A DNA stretch of 64,000 bases, taken from the NCBI RefSeq assembly GCF_026151205.1, contig NC_087075.1, forward strand, positions 4,128,359 through 4,192,358, written 5' to 3'. Shown here piece by piece: positions 21,683-32,800 of this stretch. The position numbers and the translations under genes were made by a program. How positions within the stretch are numbered: the stretch's first letter is position 1; every line of letters starts with the position of its first letter. The DNA is from Bolinopsis microptera (Eukaryota > Ctenophora > Tentaculata > Lobata > Bolinopsidae). The notes beneath the pieces are model-generated. The model was given only the letters and a program-made list of their open reading frames with translations. It searched no databases and was not told the DNA's origin.

Positions 21683-22317
21683 GTTAGCAAGGAGTATTCC
21701 TTTAAAGAAAGTTTTAATCACATCAACAAAATATCCATCCCATACAGCCCAATGAAACATAAAATTAAAACACTTTAAACAAAACACAGTTGCCACAAAA
21801 CCGATCAAAATGCTCTTCCAGCAACCTTTGCTTATCTTGTCAAATTCTAACTTGTTCTCTTCATTGCTTCGCCAGAGAATCTGCAACAAACAAGTATATT
21901 ATATTTGAGTAATAGTTAAGATTCTGTGATTGTTTTTACCAAACCCCATAATTGGGTAGAGTGGACTGTGGCCACTGCATCGTCTGTCAACTGTGTCTGT
22001 ATTTCCTTTTTCGGCCCGCGTTATAGCGAGGGGCGTTTTACTTATAGCGAGGTACTTCTGTAATTATTATGAAGTTATCGTAATGTAACTGTCACTTCTT
22101 TCTCAGCTCCAATAGTTCATTGTCCGTTTATTTCTAGATTTCCATTGAAGCCACAAAGTAAGAGATTAGATTCTGAATTCAATGGTAAAACGATTTACCA
22201 TGCCCTCAGTAACTTGCCACTAGGATCATTGTGCTAAGAGAATACATACTATAACTATTGCAGTCACTCTAACTCTTGTTAAATTTACCAAGCCTGTCTG
22301 TCCTTGTTAATCTCATA
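21683..22317. other. No gene seen
   Basis: Contains a diverged copy of a foldback-element edge (21938-21985: ACCAAACCCCATAATTGGG, GTAGAGTGGACTG, GGCCACTG) and two TATAGCGAGG motifs. Nothing else is recognisable. Confidence 0.45.
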
Positions 22318-23360
22318 CATGGGCACATATTAGGTGCGATGGGTGCGGGATCGCACAATTTACCGTTTTTCGCACACTTCCGCATAATTTATTGTTTTCC
22401 GCACATTTCCGCACATTTTGTAATTATCGGCATATTTCCGCATAATCTAGCATTTTCTGCGTAATTTCGCATAATTTTGAATTTTTCGCGTTAAGATTTT
22501 CGAGTGTAAAAACCAAAATATGTTAAAAGTCGGGCCCTTTTAGGACCGTGACTCAGGCCCTTTCGGGACCCTGACCCAGGCCCTTTCGGGACCGTGACCC
22601 AGGCCCTTTTGGAACTCATGCTTAGGTCATGTGACCCGGTTACCACGTGACCGAGGCCCTTTCGGGACCGTTGCCCAGGCCCTTTCAGGACCGTTACCCA
22701 GGCCCTTTCAGGACCGTTACCCAGGCCCTTTCGGGACCGTGACCCAGGCCCTTTTGGAACTCATGCTTAGGCCACGTGACTCAGGCCCTTTCGGGACCGT
22801 GACCGAGGCCATTATGGAACCCTCGTCGTTACCGTACTTCGATAATAGTGTATCAGTTATCATTCGTAGGTGATAATAGAAGAATTCGTTGTAGCGTTGG
22901 CTTTATAGTGGGCTTAATGGATCTTGGATCAAATGGTTCACAAGTACTGACGATCAATGCCAACAAGCGTGTCACATATTTGCGATCATGCATGGGATCT
23001 GATCGACTCTATCAAGAGGCGTCTTCAAATAACTGTATCCTGATTCCTGATCTCTACCAGATCAAGTCACTGTTCTTAGATAACTGAATCTCAACATTCA
23101 ATTATGGTCTTAGTAAAGAACTACATCCTCAGTAACACATAAACAGACCTATTTTTGATAAGAGCGGCGGTTATACGTTTAGAATTTCCAAAGTCCTTGA
23201 GAAAATGCAAAAGAAAACCGCTCAAATTTCGAAAAAATCGCAGCACATTTGCCGCATAATTGGTAAAAATTTACCGCACCTTACCGCACATTTTACCTTT
23301 ATAGTCGGGTGCGGTACCGCATAATTTCGATTTTTTTACCGCACCTAATATGTGCCTCTG
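22318..23360. mobile_element. Non-autonomous hAT element (1.04 kb)
   Basis: Ends CATGGGCACATATTAGGTGC (left) and, complemented, CAGAGGCACATATTAGGTGC (right). They are flanked by ATCTCATA at 22310-22317 and 23361-23368, an exact 8-bp duplication. Subterminal regions carry many CCGCATAATTT / CCGCACATTT repeats. The centre holds a 24-bp GGCCCTTTCGGGACCGTGACCCA minisatellite. No transposase is recognisable. Confidence 0.85.
22525..22820. repeat. 24-bp minisatellite inside the hAT element
   Basis: Roughly ten units of CAGGCCCTTTCGGGACCGTGACC with variants. A higher-order unit including TTTTGGAACTCATGCTTAGG occurs twice. Confidence 0.85.
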
Positions 23361-23368
23361 ATCTCATA

Positions 23369-24046
23369 CGGGATTACAAACAGACTAAGTCATCTTATAT
23401 TTAAAGAGAAGAACAAAAAGCACCGTTTAGGGCACCGCCACAAGTATTAGTAGGCTGTAGGACTATTAGCCGGGCTGCTGCGAGCTTAACGTATTTATTT
23501 AAGGTACTGCAAGGGAGCCTGTTCGTATAGTCGTTGGCCATAGGAAGATCGATTAACTCCAAGTAGAATTATAAAGGAACGTGAGGACTGAGAGGATTTT
23601 CAGGACGCGACTCTGCAGTGGTCGTTTTGACCATTGTTAATGGTCTGGCCCGGCGCGCGCTACTTCGTAGCACTTGCCGTTTTGAGGGATACCTGAGGTT
23701 TTTTGAGGGATACCTGAGGAAAATCAAATTTGGGTAGGAAAAATTGTATTTACCAAACTGTTAGTCAGAAATTTATAAAAGTTTTAGTTTACAATCATTT
23801 TTATGATATCTTTTTGACTTTCAGTATTTTTATGATTATTTGTCAGACCCATCATCTTTTCGTAGACGAGACAGTAAAGGTAGTGTGCATGTTATTCTGT
23901 ACAAATGATTAAACTCACATCCATCTACCTTAGAAATCCCCATTCTTCTAATTATTAAAAAACGGCTCATGAATTGTCGTTCTAAGTTGCATTTTTTTCT
24001 AAATATGCAGTAGAGTTTTTATAAAAAGAATTTTGTTAATAACTAA
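23369..24046. other. No gene seen
   Basis: Contains a duplicated GAGGGATACCTGAGG motif (23683-23720) and a short GC-rich CCGGCGCGCGCTAC patch. The 60-codon open frame at 23730-23912 matches nothing I know. Confidence 0.45.
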
Positions 24047-24631
24047 CTGGACCGAATTATATTGACAAGAATTTACCGTCTTCGCAAAAAACTATATTTT
24101 ATAAATCTGTGTAAAACATCTCAGTCCACTATTTCCGAACAGCACTGTGTGTCCCTTTGTCCAGGCGGGTTTAATCGGTTTTCATTACTGCACTCGGCAA
24201 ATGCCAGCCTCTTCCACGAGAAATCGTAATAGTTCGCGGGGTATTCGAGGGATGCTGACTTAGATTGGAGGATCCCTGGAAGAGGCGATCAAGATTCTTA
24301 ACAGCTCGGTCCTAATCACATAATGGGCCGAATGTAGTGAATAGAATGACGCGGTTATATAGGAAACGATTAGCCGGGCTGCGAGCTCGAGCTCGACGCC
24401 GGTTCTGATCACTTAATGGGCCGAATGTAGTGAATAGAATGACGCGGTTATATAGGAAACAATTAAAACTCACATAGAATCTCTTGTGCGCTCTTTTACT
24501 TGCGCTATTTCCTAACTGCACTGTTTGTCCCTTTGTCCAGTTAACCAGTTAATAAGGTTATACAGATTCACAAAATATGGTTTTTTGCGAAGATGATATT
24601 GATAAACTCTCGGTAATAAAATTCGGTCCAG
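24047..24631. mobile_element. Inverted-repeat element (585 bp)
   Basis: The left edge CTGGACCGAATT...TCTTCGCAAAAAACTATATTTT is repeated inverted at the right edge, ending at 24631, over about 70 bp with small indels. The interior has a tandem duplication of about 94 bp (ATGGGCCGAATGTAGTGAAT at 24323 and 24417) and two direct copies of TGTCCCTTTGTCCAG. No clear target duplication is visible. Confidence 0.6.
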
Positions 24632-25533
24632 TCAGAATTTCAAAATTCACGAGTGGGATCATTATCTAAGGACTAGGAGTAGGTATGTTACCTGTTGGGC
24701 TGTAACTGTAAGTATTTTGTGAGCATGATATCATTAAATCTTTAAATGATCTTTATCTGCACTATTCACGATCCCTCACCTTTTTTTATTGCATGGCGCA
24801 TGCCATGTACTGCAAAGCTCTTCGGCCGGGTTTTCTGGTAAGAATAAATATTCATATAATCAAATCTGCTGTACTATAAGGAGAAGAGACCTGATTATTT
24901 CACTGACCACTTGGCTGGCCCAAATTTTCTAGTAACGATGCATTTTCAAACCTACAGATGAGACCTGCAGATTCTCTCACAAATCATTGGGCTGTCCCAA
25001 CTCACGAGCTTAATCGTGCATTAATTACCAGCTTATCTAAGAACCTCGAAAGAGGCATCAGGTCAAAGGCGGTTGCAAAGCGATGCCGATGGGTACAAGT
25101 GACACACAAAGATCATGCAACCTCGGTCCTTTTCTTGTAGATCAGTACACTATTTAAGGGTTAGGGTCAGGGTTTTCTTTTGCACGCTCTCATATCTAGA
25201 ACACTGAACAGTGCAGACTGCAGCGTACAAATTATTCGATTGATGCCGGCTGCACATAAACTTAAAGGGTTAACGCTATCCTGGCCAAGTGTATCGCGTC
25301 GGGGAGCTTATAAAAGTCTTTTTCTTTACCATTAGTTCTTACTATTATTTTTTTGTTTAAGTTAAGGAAGAACTTATGGTGAAAAATAATATTTTTAGAG
25401 ACAGACTTTAATATTTCACAAATCTGTGCTCAGTAATCGAAATGAGTTTATAGTCTTTTCCATATAGTTTTATTTTATCCATAAGGTGTCCAGTTCCAGG
25501 GACATCAATGTCCCTAATCACTATTCAATTCCA
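24632..25533. other. No gene seen
   Basis: Mixed sequence with a short GGGTTAGGGTCAGGGT telomere-like stretch at about 25158. No supported coding region; the frame at 24958-25140 has no support beyond being open. Confidence 0.45.
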
Positions 25534-26277
25534 CGCGCACAGGAGGGGCTAAGTGCAAAGAAACTGTTGCTAACTGCTGCTCACTGCTGCTATTGCTAAC
25601 TGCTGCTCACTGCTGCTCACTGCTGCTCACTGCTACTAACTGCTGCTCACTGCTGCTCACTGCTGCTCACTGCTGCTGTCGCGCGCGCCCATAGCAGCAG
25701 TGAGCAGCAGTGATTAGCAGTGATTAGCAGTGAGCAGCAGTGAGCAGCAGTGAGCAGCAGTTAGTTGTCATACGTTGTATGACCCGCCGTTGTCATACGT
25801 TGTATGACCCGCCGCGTCACGAAGCGCGGCTCCCCCTGTATCGTCGAAGACGATACAGGGGTGACTATAGTGAAGCGACCGTGGGGGTCACCACGTGATA
25901 CAAGCAATTAGTAGCAGTGAGCAGCAGTTGCGCGCGGCCCAGTAAAGACACGCATATAACTGCTGCTCACTACTGCTCACTGCTGCTGTCAGTGAGCAGC
26001 AGTGAGCAGCAGTGAGCAGCAGTGAGCAGCAGTGAGCAGCAGTTAGTAGCAGTGAGCAGCAGTGAGCAGCATTGAGCAGCAGTTTCTTTGCACTTAGCCC
26101 CGCCTGTGTGCTGCTGTCGCCTGTCAGTGAGCAGCAGTGAGCAGCAGTGAGCAGCAGTGAGCAGCAGTGAGCAGCAGTGAGCAGCAGTGAGCAGCAGTTA
26201 GTAGCAGTGAGCAGCAGTGAGCAGCAGTGAGCAGCAGTTAGCAGCAGTTTCTTTGCACTTAGCCCCTCCTGTGCGCG
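25534..26277. mobile_element. Foldback element with 10-bp repeat arms
   Basis: Terminal inverted repeats of about 33 bp (CGCGCACAGGAGGGGCTAAG, then TGCAAAGAAACTG). A 10-bp repeat TGCTGCTCAC is in forward orientation on the left and reversed (GTGAGCAGCA) on the right, so most of the element can fold on itself. An internal extra copy of the terminus (26082-26112) suggests a composite of two elements. The centre contains a duplicated CATACGTTGTATGACCCGCC and a GC-rich hairpin. Not coding. Confidence 0.8.
25833..25861. repeat. Perfect hairpin, 13-bp stem, GAA loop
   Basis: CCCCTGTATCGTC-GAA-GACGATACAGGGG at the centre of the foldback element. Confidence 0.9.
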
Positions 26278-26517
26278 GTAAGGCCGTAACAGAATTACAG
26301 GGATCAATGGATCATACAGTCGATCAAAATTTTTTAGATTCTGTCAAATATTTTTAAGTCTCCGAAGTCCGCTGATATGAGATTATCAAACAATAATAAA
26401 AGATTTTTGTCACATTTGATATCCAAGGTAAAAATATTTTTTTTGTTTTATTTACTCACTTTATCAGTCCTAATAAACTACATATACAAGAAAATTAAAT
26501 ATATCAGAAGCCAGAAC

Positions 26518-28056
26518 ATGAAAACGACGGTGATCCTTATTACGACTTTGCTTTGGTTACCCCTAAAAGGTAAGGATAAATTTAATTTAATGATGAATTT
26601 AAATATTAATAAGTATTACAGTAGCTTACGTCGTTATAACGCGCATCGATGGAGGAGATTATTCCTCAGGAGATAATTTAGCCCAAAAAACCACGTTATA
26701 GCAAGGTTTGCATTTTAACGAGGTTTGATTTTGAAGGCAAATTATCACATACCGAGCTTGTGTTATAAATATAAGCAGTTTTGTAGAGTTAAACACATAT
26801 TATATAAGATCAGTATTTGGTGCACATATTCCCTTGGCGCTATTTTATACTGAAAGAGCTTTTTCATGTACAAATCCATACTGCACGGTGCAACTTTAAG
26901 TTTATCATAAACTTAAAATTGTAACTTTGTGTACTATTTTCATTTTGCATATTACATAGTATTACATTGTAAAAGAGGGAGGAAACCCCAAATACCGCCT
27001 TATAACGAGGTCCGTAGCGTCGCTTTATTATAGTGATCAGGTGCGTTTTAACGAGGTTATACAGCAATATCATTTGGTTTAAGTTAGTCAACCAATTGGT
27101 CAATCAGGATACATATTACACATATTATGTAATTATGTAATTCAGGTTTTTATAATTTAGTCAAATCAACACTATTTCTTTAATTTGACTGATTGGAAAT
27201 GGTATAAATTGTAATGTGACAATCTCTTAAAGTGTTCACTACTTCAGGTGCTCTAAGACCAGAGGAACCAGGAGAGATAGTACCTGCCTCTGTGTCTCAG
27301 TCTGCGACTTATAATAATGGCGTGGCTAAGTATGGAGCAGATAAGGCTATAGACAGGGACCTGGACACCTTTGCTTTTGCAGTACCAGGAGGAGGTTTGG
27401 CCTGGTTTAGAGCGTCTCTAGATAAGGAACACTGTATTAAGCAAGTAGTGCATTATAGGTCCTCAGCTAACGCGAACATTCACACCTGCTCTAGAGACTC
27501 GTGTACCTGTGAGGGACAAGGATCAGCGGTGGCTTGTGATAACTATCTCCTCACATTGTACCATGAAAACACGGAACCTGGAGACTATGTCCCCTCCGGA
27601 TGTAAGCTTGGGGACACTGTAGAAATAAATAGGCAGAGAGATTTCGGCGTGGTTGAAATAGTGATCATCGCAAAATTAGGTAGTCTATTGAACTCATTAA
27701 TTTTAAGTTGCTTTTCCTGATATTATTCAGAAATTATCAAATTATATCATGTCGTAGCTTGATCATGAGTTATGCTTAGCTATATTTTTAAAGTGACATT
27801 AGATTAAGACGATATTTCACGACAGTTTACTAGTTGCGCGCAAAACGACATTCTAAAATTATAATATCTACCGAAGGTTGCGAGGAACTGAGCCTAGAGA
27901 ACGGCGTATCAACGGAGCCTGGACTTCCTGTAGCACATGGAACACTGATGACGGTACAATGCGAAACAGGCTTCATCAACAAAAGAGGGAAAGCGAGGTG
28001 TATGGATGGAGAGATAGTTGGCCTTGTCTATGATGCACCACTTTGTGATATCATAA
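26518..28056 (+). CDS. Secreted lectin-like protein: signal peptide, fucolectin/F5-8-like domain, sushi domain (3' end open)
   Basis: Exon 1 (26518-26569) is a signal peptide, MKTTVILITTLLWLPLK. Exon 2 (27248-27679) encodes SQSATYNNGVAKYGADKAID...W.R..LDKEHCIKQVVHYRSS, the pattern of fucolectin/F5-8-type carbohydrate-binding domains, with extra paired cysteines. Exon 3 (27877-28056) is one complete sushi/CCP module, from CEELSLENG through VQC and ARC to PLC. All three exons are phase 1 in and out, typical of shuffled extracellular modules. The product is predicted to be extracellular, or membrane-bound if a later exon supplies an anchor, with roles such as glycan recognition or innate immunity inferred from domain type only. 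The frame remains open at the GTATGT donor at 28057, so more exons must follow. Confidence 0.8.
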
Positions 28057-28629
28057 GTATGTTAACACCTTAAAACCCACTTAATAAGATTATTATTTAA
28101 ACTCTTAAATTAATATTTATATCATGCACGAGGAAGAGATACTGCGAATTTCTCGAATATATTAGCGCGAGTTACTTTGGTAACTAAACCGCAGAGCAAA
28201 ATAAAACTTTCGAGATTGCGATGAAGCGCTGCAAACATTCCACACTATAATTCTGTCTGGTCAACAGAACTTAATTAACATATGCCCATTATATATGTAT
28301 ATGGCGCGAAATGGCGCGAAATCTGGCAATAACTCAATAATTTTCGAATAGGTTTAGGTTGATACTTTAGCTATTTTCCTTACCCAAGATATCATACGAA
28401 CCTACAAATAAAAGTTTGATTATTTAGCAGAGTATGGCGGTGATCAGTGAGTACAATGTTCAATAAATTTTGTGTTATTTAAATACAAAAATGTTGACAA
28501 ATAAAATATTGATTCGGGAATCATGTTTTTAGATAAATAAACAAATTCGTTGTGAAAATGTACATTGTGCTTAAGCATAAAAAGATAAAAGAGTTGGTAA
28601 GGCAATTATGAAGCTATCTAAAATTTCAG

Positions 28630-29583
28630 AAAAACAGAAGAGAGAAGAAAAACAGAAGAGAGAGGAATTATGATCGCGGAAAGAAAAATGTCCAGGCGGT
28701 AAGCATTAATTCGTTATTCTCAGTATCGATAGGGTAACTTAAATTCAATATTTATTAGTCTTATGAGGTATTATTCTAATTCAGTGATTGTGTGAAACTC
28801 AGCTTATTTTAATCGAATAACACATTACTCTCTGCAGGGACAGTTGCGTAATCTGCAAACCAGAATGAACGAAGGTGACACGGAGGAAACCACACACTTT
28901 GAACTTGAACAGGTACCACTTCAGAAACTAAACAATCAATTGTAGTTGTGTTTGCATTTATCAGAAACGTTCCCATTCTCAAATATAAATATGATAGAAC
29001 TCAGTTTTCAGTATAACTACGGTCATTACCTCAAAGAGTATTCATCATAATTATTTTTAGTCAGAGTTGCACTTATTTGGATCGATATCGTAATAGTAGT
29101 ACTTCGTGATATCGATCCAAATTAATTCTAATCAGTTAGATCTTAGCTAAATAGTGCGGAGTCAAGTAGGAAGCTTTCAGCTCAAACAAATACCAGGGTA
29201 CGTGCCTAAATTAAAATAATAAAATCTATACAGCACCGTTAATAAAGAATAAAGGGGCCGTATCAAAAGTTAATTTTTAATATTTAGTCATAACTTTTTT
29301 AAGATCTTGAAATTAAATAGCGGTTGTGAGACGTCGCTCTTCTTCAAGGAGTTTTGAATTAGACTTGTGAAATAAGAATTTCAAATGTAATTGTTTGATT
29401 CTATTGATATTTGATTGACTATTAAAATCATCAGCTAATATTTCAGACAACGGACTAAATGAAAACTCTCCGCCGAAAGAAGCGCCAACTGTCTGGAGAC
29501 AAATTAAAGGACTGACCTTGAAGCTAAAAAACTTGCATATCATATATTTATATATGCATCACTATCAGAGACAACTTAAATAA
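28630..29583 (+). CDS. Candidate 3' exons of the lectin/sushi gene (charged tail)
   Basis: Four phase-consistent candidate exons: 28630-28698, 28838-28912, 29170-29197 (28-nt microexon) and 29447-29583 ending in TAA. All have AG/GT borders (phases 0-0, 0-0, 0-1, 1-stop). They encode a basic then acidic, hydrophilic sequence (NRREKKNRRERNYDRGKK..., NEGDTEETTHFELEQ, ...KEAPTVWRQIKG), resembling a cytoplasmic tail. A linking exon that would convert phase 1 to phase 0, and would be expected to encode a transmembrane segment, was not found between 28057 and 28629. Alternatively these exons belong to another transcript. Confidence 0.4.
29077..29124. repeat. Perfect 15-bp-stem hairpin
   Basis: ATTTGGATCGATATC and its exact complement around an 18-nt loop, between candidate exons of the lectin gene. 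Confidence 0.85.
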
Positions 29584-29895
29584 AAAATTACCCTTACGGG
29601 GGGGGGGGGGGGGGGGGTTCACCCTGATTTTTTTGTGAAACTTGGATTCGAGATAGCAGTTGACCAACAAACTAGGCCCCGTGACCAAACTTTTGAGGGG
29701 GTCCCGAACTTCAACCGCCAAACGGTGCCCGCGGGGCAGCCACGTCCATATTTGGTCCAAATTAGGCCAAATACCCGGAACATGCCCAAAATCCAAATTT
29801 TAGGTGTTCGGGAGGACCCGAACCCCTAGCAGAACACAGAACGTGCTAACATCATCGCAAGTTGCAAGCTTACCTAGTCCTGATGGTCGTCAGGT

Positions 29896-32800
29896 ATGAT
29901 CAACAAAATTTTGAGAGAAAACTGTAACCATTGCCTGAAAAACGTTTACATAGGTCAGCCGATGTTTGAGTGCAGTAGATGTAATTGTATTGCCCACTCA
30001 AAGTGTTTTTCACAATCAAAAGCACAAATTATTAATGACAACTTCTACTGCTTTTCGTGCAAAGATAAAATAGTACACAAGTACAATCCCTTCAAACACT
30101 TTGTAGATGACACAACCTCACCAGATGCACATGACGAAACATATAAAATATCCTCAATCTTAGACAAATGCCAAGCTTATTCTGCTAATGAAATCAACTC
30201 ATCGCATGGAGAAAATCTTAAAAAGTTTTCCAGCTCCTACTTTCTTAACATTGATGGCAATAAAAGCAATTTTGATAGTCTATTAACTGAACTGCACCGC
30301 ATTAACCAAAACTTCACCGCAATAGGTTTATCAGAAACTAACATAGGTCCTGATGAAAGCACCGTGTATTCAATTCCTAACTACAATAGTTTTTACCAGA
30401 ATACTGTAGGTAATAAATCCAAAGGAACTGGTGTAGCATTATATGTTCAAGATAGACTTAGCAGTATTGTGAACGAACTTGCGTCAGACGTTACCGAGAA
30501 TTTAGAATCACTATTCGTAACTAGTCGTAAAAACTCAGAAGAAGTAACTTTTGGGGTTATTTACCGACCACCCAGCGGTAATTTTGCAAGCTTCCTGACA
30601 GAACTATCTAGAATACTCCAGATATTGCCTAAAAAATCTGCGTATATAATGGGAGATTTTAACGTCAACCTCCATGTTAATAGTAAAGAAGTTAGCAATC
30701 TCGAGGAGATAATGTTTAGTGCCGGTTTCTCGCCTCTTATATCAACACACACGCACGAGAAGCCGGGATGTAATCAAACGTGTATTGACAACATTTACAC
30801 AAATGATATAAACAAGGTTGTTGCCTCAGGTACAGTATCTGACAGAATCTCGCATCATCTGCCAGTTTTTCATATTTTTGAAGACCTAGCTGTAACTAAC
30901 TCTGAACCCCAAGTTAAACATACCCAATATTATGATTACAGTGAATCAAACGTTCGAGTCCTTGTTTCATCCTTAAACCAACATTTCTCTGAGCACCCAC
31001 CAATAAACTTTATTGAATTTCACGACACATTCAAAACGAATCTAGACAAATCATGTAAACTCAGTAAACCTAAAGTCTCCAAAAGAACGCCAATGACAAA
31101 TCCGTGGATAACAGGAGGATTAATCGCGTCTATAAATAAAAAACATGAGCTGCACGACCACTGGCATAAAGCGAAGAGAGAAAAATGTTTGCATAATCCA
31201 GGTAAACTTTGTTGTGAGATCAAGGAAGCCTGTCACTGCAATCCTTGTAATGATGCCAGGGAAAAGCATGCTAATTTTACTGACAAACGTAGGAGAGTTA
31301 AACACGTAATAAGACTAGCTCAACGCCTCTACACGTGCAACAAAATTGAGGAGTGTCAGGGTGACAGTAAAAAAACCTGGCAGTTAATTAATAAAGTGCG
31401 AGGAAAGCAAAATAAGCAAATGAAACCGTCATTCATGATAAACAATGAGCGTGTTATTTGTCGACGAGTTATTGCTCATGAATTTAACAGGTACTTTGTG
31501 TCAATCGCCTCCAATCTGAACGAGGTCTATGAGAGGAGGATTGATGAAGATCCTATAATTGCTAAATCATTCACTGACTACTTGCCACAGTCCTGTCCGT
31601 CAAGTATTTATCTTGCTGAATGTACAAGCTCTGAAATAATACAAATTATAAGTGAATTTAATAACGGTAAAGCTAGCGACATACCGGCACATGTAATGAA
31701 GCAGTGTAGTCAAACTATATCAGAACATCTTGCCAGAATTTATAACAACTGCATGAATGAAGGTGTCTTCCCTGATCAACTGAAAACGGGTAAGATAACC
31801 CCGATATATAAAAAAGAAGATGAGGAATTACTAGAGAATTACAGGCCAGTATCAACATTACCAGTATTTGGTAAAATATTTGAAAAAATTATTTACAGTA
31901 GATTATACAACTTTTTCTTATCTCGAGGAATAATATTCGAAAATCAGTTCGGCTTTAGAAAAAACCACTCGACAAGTCATGCTCTTAACTACTCCGTAAA
32001 TCACGTCGAAGAAAAACGGAATAATAAAAACCACGTATTAGGAATATTTATCGATCTCTCTAAAGCATTTGATACCTTACCATTTGATATGCTACTTAAG
32101 AAACTTAGTAATTACGGAGTTAGAGGAAACGCACTAAAGCTGCTCTCCAGCTATCTAAATAATAGATACCAGTATGTTAGTGTACTTGGTGAAGAATCAG
32201 AGCCTCTCCCAGTTAAACTAGGCGTACCTCAAGGATCCGTTTTGGGCCCCTTGCTTTTTCTTATCTATATAAATGACATCTATAGATGTAGTACATTAGG
32301 AAAATTTGTACTATTTGCAGATGACACAAACATCTTTGTAGCTGCTGAAACTAAGGAACAAGCATACAAAATAGCGAATGAAATTCTCGACTCTGTGTGC
32401 CAATATATGCGCCATAACCTACTGCACATTAATGTTAAAAAATCTTGTTACATGTACTTCTCGCCTACTAAACGTAAGACCATTGATAATACTGAAAATG
32501 ACTTGAATCTAGAAATTGATGGGATCCCGATCAAACAGGTTACTGAAACGAAATTTCTAGGTGTAATTATTGATGACAAACTGAGTTGGACACCTCATAT
32601 CGAGAAACTAACTAAGAAATTAAACAGCATATGTGGCCGTATTTATCGAATAAAAAACTCCCTCCCCAGCCAGCTGTACAAACAGATATACCACACTCTT
32701 TTTGAATCTCATCTAGGATACGGTATAACTGTATGGGGTGGTGTATCAATTAATAAGCTTTCACCACTATTCATTGCACAGAAGAAATGTGTCCGAATCT

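Noticed and set aside
25888-26307. Cys/Leu-rich open frame on the minus strand
   Set aside because: Translation of the 10-bp arrays in the foldback element.
26377-26676. The full 99-codon frame as a protein
   Set aside because: Only the internal ATG at 26518 up to the GTAAGG donor makes a signal-peptide exon in phase with exon 2; the rest is upstream and intronic sequence.
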